From contig CAZLTD010000010.1 of assembly GCA_964562385.1 (NCBI GenBank), positions 1-64,000 on the forward strand: 64,000 bases of DNA. The letters are read 5' to 3'. The notes beneath the pieces are model-generated. The model was given only the letters and a program-made list of their open reading frames with translations, had not been told where the DNA came from and made no database searches. Position numbers and translations under genes: made by a program. This stretch comes from Desulfobacula sp964562385 (GTDB lineage: Bacteria; Desulfobacterota; Desulfobacteria; Desulfobacterales; Desulfobacteraceae). Shown piece by piece: positions 61,891 through 64,000 of this stretch (the first letter of the stretch is position 1; each line of letters opens with the position of its first letter).

Positions 61891-62742
61891 TCATTTTTTT
61901 ACAATGGTCAACACCATTTTAAACCGCTCCTGTGCCTCAACAGAATGGGGGATGTCTGCCGGCATGACAACCACCTGGCCTGCACCAACATGCATTTTCT
62001 GATCGGCCACCGTAACAAGCGCCTTGCCGTCCAATACCTGGAGCATGGCATCTCCCGTTGCGGTGTGGGTGCTGATCCCCTCGCCTTTGTCAAAAGCAAA
62101 AACCGTCATACTCACGGACCTGTTCTGGACAAATGTTTTGCTCACAATCTGCCCTTCTTTATAATCAACAATCCCGGCAAGGTCCCGGGGCTCTGAAAAA
62201 GGGATATTCTTCATTAAGACCTGAGTTTTGGATGGCTCTTTCTTTTGCGGCAGTGCGGCATATTTTCCAAACAGGGAGCGGATTTCATTTGCCGGGGGGA
62301 TGGTCCCGTTGATCACCACTTTTTTGTTAATCACAAGGGCGGGCCCGTCCAGGACACCATATTCCCGGATCTTCTCCTTTTGCATAATATGTTCCAGATC
62401 CGCCGGCAGATTCAATTCAGACAAAATTTCCATCACCGTGTTTTCAAGGCTGTTGCAGATATTGCACCCGCCCCCGAGAACCTTTATTTCAAGGTCATCA
62501 GAATCCGGATCGCCAACAGATATTCCCACATGTTTTTTATACTCTTTGACAAACGCTGTCTTATACAACTCACTGACCGTTTCCGGGATATAATTTTTTT
62601 TTACCAGAACCTTATATAACTCTTCGCTGACACGGTCGTCACATCGCTCCTGAAACTTGTCTGCAATCTTTTTCAAGGCCCCTTCAAGGCCCACAATGCC
62701 GACACGATGCTTTCCTATTTTTATCTGGCTTATTTGTGTCAT
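61891..62742 (-). CDS. Thioredoxin-like / cupin fusion protein
   Basis: Cytoplasmic protein of 283 residues with three parts. Residues 1-80 are a helical domain I do not recognise. Residues 84-165 are a thioredoxin-3-like fold starting IKVLGGGCNICNS, with the redox pair C-N-I-C and DGPALVINKKVVINGTIPP. Residues 185-283 are a cupin with GEGISTHTATGDAMLQVLDGKALV and PADIPHSVEA. Small thioredoxins of this kind usually accompany organoarsenical or permease genes; here it is fused to a cupin. The ATG overlaps the stop of the signal peptidase gene by one base (TAATG), so the two are translated together. Confidence 0.8.
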   Translation of the reverse strand: MTQISQIKIGKHRVGIVGLEGALKKIADKFQERCDDRVSEELYKVLVKKNYIPETVSELYKTAFVKEYKKHVGISVGDPDSDDLEIKVLGGGCNICNSLENTVMEILSELNLPADLEHIMQKEKIREYGVLDGPALVINKKVVINGTIPPANEIRSLFGKYAALPQKKEPSKTQVLMKNIPFSEPRDLAGIVDYKEGQIVSKTFVQNRSVSMTVFAFDKGEGISTHTATGDAMLQVLDGKALVTVADQKMHVGAGQVVVMPADIPHSVEAQERFKMVLTIVKK

Positions 62743-63434
62743 TAAATTTCCTTAAAAAAACGGTTCCACCGGGGATGCAGAAATGATCCGTCCCTGGAGA
62801 TGGCCACCATCTTGGCCCGGCCCACGATCAGTTTGCGCGCCACAAATCCGAAAACCCTTGAATCCGCGCTATTGTCCCGGTTGTCCCCCATCATGAAATA
62901 GTGCCCCTCGGGTATGGTGACCGGTTTAAAGGTGTTTAAAGAAGGCTGTCGCGGTAAAAATTTAACCGCATGCTGTTTCCCGGGCAGGTTCTCGTTAAGA
63001 TAAAACTGATTTGATTTTGGATCATTGGTGCCCGAATCAGCCGGATCTTCCTGAACCGGTTCGTAGGTGACATATTTCCCATTGATAAAAAGCCGGTTTC
63101 GATGCATGGCAATGGTATCCCCGCCAAGCCCGATCACTCTTTTAACAAGGCGTGTTCCGTCTTTGGGGGAATAAAAAACAACAATATCCCCGCGCATGGG
63201 GTCACCCCATTTTGCCAGATGCCGTATGGTGTAAGGCACCTTAAGATCATAGGCCAGTTTGTTCACAAAAATCCGGTCTCCCACCAATATGGTGGGTTCC
63301 ATGGAGCCCGTGGGAATATCGTTCCAGTCTGCTATGGCCGATTTAAACGATGTCGCCACTAACAGGGCAATGAGGATGCTTACCCCCCAGTTTTTCCAGA
63401 TCGATACTATCTTGTTTTTTACGTTGTCATTCAT
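62742..63434 (-). CDS. lepB: Signal peptidase I
   Basis: Inner-membrane serine protease of 230 residues that removes signal peptides from exported proteins. One N-terminal helix (15-33) is followed by the catalytic Ser44 in PTGSMEPT, the general base Lys98 in GTRLVKRVIG, and the box E stretch MMGDNRDNSADSR. The start at 63434 has AAGG upstream and gives the usual short cytoplasmic tail; an ATG 33 bases earlier lacks one. The gene overlaps the thioredoxin-cupin fusion by one base. All catalytic boxes are intact. Confidence 0.93.
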   Translation of the reverse strand: MNDNVKNKIVSIWKNWGVSILIALLVATSFKSAIADWNDIPTGSMEPTILVGDRIFVNKLAYDLKVPYTIRHLAKWGDPMRGDIVVFYSPKDGTRLVKRVIGLGGDTIAMHRNRLFINGKYVTYEPVQEDPADSGTNDPKSNQFYLNENLPGKQHAVKFLPRQPSLNTFKPVTIPEGHYFMMGDNRDNSADSRVFGFVARKLIVGRAKMVAISRDGSFLHPRWNRFFKEI

Positions 63435-63590
63435 ATGAAAACACCTTTTTGTCGGGTTATCTATCACGCCTTTGGCTTTATGATATTTATTGATATTTTC
63501 AAGGGAAAATCAAGGATAGATTCCCATATATCTACTTTATAACCAATAAAAAGCCAAAACCGGCCAGAGCTGCCATTTCTAAACAGACCT

Positions 63591-64000
63591 TCAATCCGGG
63601 AATCGGGGTGGTTTCTTTTCCATAAACGCGGTCACACCATGCATGAACTCTCCGGTTGCAATCAGTTTTGCCGCAGTTTGAGCTTCCAGTTCAAGTGCTT
63701 TTTGTAAAGGCAGATCGCGGCTTTCCCGAATAACTGACAAAGCATGACGCACTGCCCTGGGGCCGTTTTCTGCGATCTGCCCGGCAAGATTCAGCGCCTG
63801 TTCAGCAGACCTCCCTTTATCGCTTACCCGGTTTGCCAGCCCGATTTTCAAGGCCTCATCGGCATTTACCGTGCGCGCTGTTAAAATGAGATCTGAAGCA
63901 ACCGCACTTCCGACAAGCTCGGTTAAACAGGGGGTGCCGCCCCAGTCCGGCATCAGGCCCAGCCTCACTTCGGAAAAACAGATCAGTGACGATGGGTCCA
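63591..64000 (-). CDS. Enoyl-CoA hydratase/isomerase family protein, partial (5' part beyond window)
   Basis: C-terminal 136 codons of a crotonase-family enzyme; the frame stays open to the right edge. The visible part starts PSSLICFSEVRLGLMPDWGGT, which includes the Glu-x-x-x-Gly region of the active site, and ends with VTAFMEKKPPRFPD, the usual C-terminal helix. LILTARTVNADEALKIGLANRV is also typical. The start and the first catalytic region lie beyond 64000. It probably acts in fatty- or aromatic-acid breakdown. The 123-base gap to lepB holds no gene. Confidence 0.85.
   Translation of the reverse strand, partial: DPSSLICFSEVRLGLMPDWGGTPCLTELVGSAVASDLILTARTVNADEALKIGLANRVSDKGRSAEQALNLAGQIAENGPRAVRHALSVIRESRDLPLQKALELEAQTAAKLIATGEFMHGVTAFMEKKPPRFPD

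Noticed and set aside
1..64000. rRNA, tRNA and CRISPR loci
   Set aside because: None was recognised on reading the spacers; a tRNAscan or Rfam search could still find a small RNA I missed.

Overview
The window looks like a chromosomal stretch from an anaerobic, sulfate-reducer-like member of the Desulfobacterota (Desulfobacteraceae-like). This is an inference from gene style: a selenocysteine codon with a bacterial-type SECIS hairpin, a C-GCAxxG-C-C redox protein, a URO-D-family methyltransferase-like protein, a TAXI binding protein, many c-di-GMP/cyclase signalling proteins and moderate GC. There is no rRNA or tRNA gene to settle it, and I saw no CRISPR array and no intact transposase.

Layout. 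0-8.3 kb: flavoprotein, degenerate CDF transporter, a response regulator with a GGDEF protein, an outer-membrane porin-like protein, a DUF2784 membrane protein, and a GlrK/QseE-like kinase with its QseG-like lipoprotein but no response regulator. 8.5-16.9 kb: PlsC acyltransferase, then a minus-strand run of small metabolic genes: a secreted protein built from seven 15-16-residue III-x-x-G repeats, a cupin, two alpha/beta hydrolases, a holin-4-like membrane protein, a TIR-like protein paired with a dienoyl-CoA-isomerase-like crotonase, an M14 peptidase and a class-C beta-lactamase-fold hydrolase. 17.4-20.9 kb: potassium channel, a selenoprotein, a HigBA toxin-antitoxin pair with a visible operator, a LysE exporter and an FKBP isomerase. 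21.0-22.2 kb is a junkyard of palindromic and MITE-like elements with two broken genes. 22.3-26.2 kb: plus-strand set of amidohydrolase, aldo/keto reductase, URO-D-like protein and DUF2799 lipoprotein, closed by a strong terminator. 26.3-29.3 kb: a second copy of the porin, then a small membrane-protein gene split by a group II intron whose removal restores the frame exactly. 29.5-42.2 kb: TAXI protein, D15-type outer-membrane protein, radical SAM protein, DMT exporter, DUF302, two CBS-domain proteins, RecQ, and an MFS-hotdog thioesterase-MFS set.

42.8-49.2 kb is a tightly packed six-gene plus-strand operon: PLP decarboxylase, cysteine-dioxygenase-like cupin, two ATP-grasp ligase-like proteins, a membrane transporter and a flavin disulfide oxidoreductase. 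Its gene content suggests production, conjugation and export of a small amine or sulfinate-derived compound (hypotaurine-like is one possibility). I recognise no described pathway with this exact set, and it is the best candidate for an undescribed system.

49.2-61.9 kb holds two caspase-clan proteases (a CHAT-TPR lipoprotein and a caspase-coiled coil-Lcl protein), a DUF4384 protein, a CHASE2-nucleotidyl cyclase and a zinc-ribbon/cyclase/ATPase/TPR giant, which look like one signalling neighbourhood. The window ends with a thioredoxin-cupin fusion translationally coupled to signal peptidase I and a crotonase gene that runs off the right edge.
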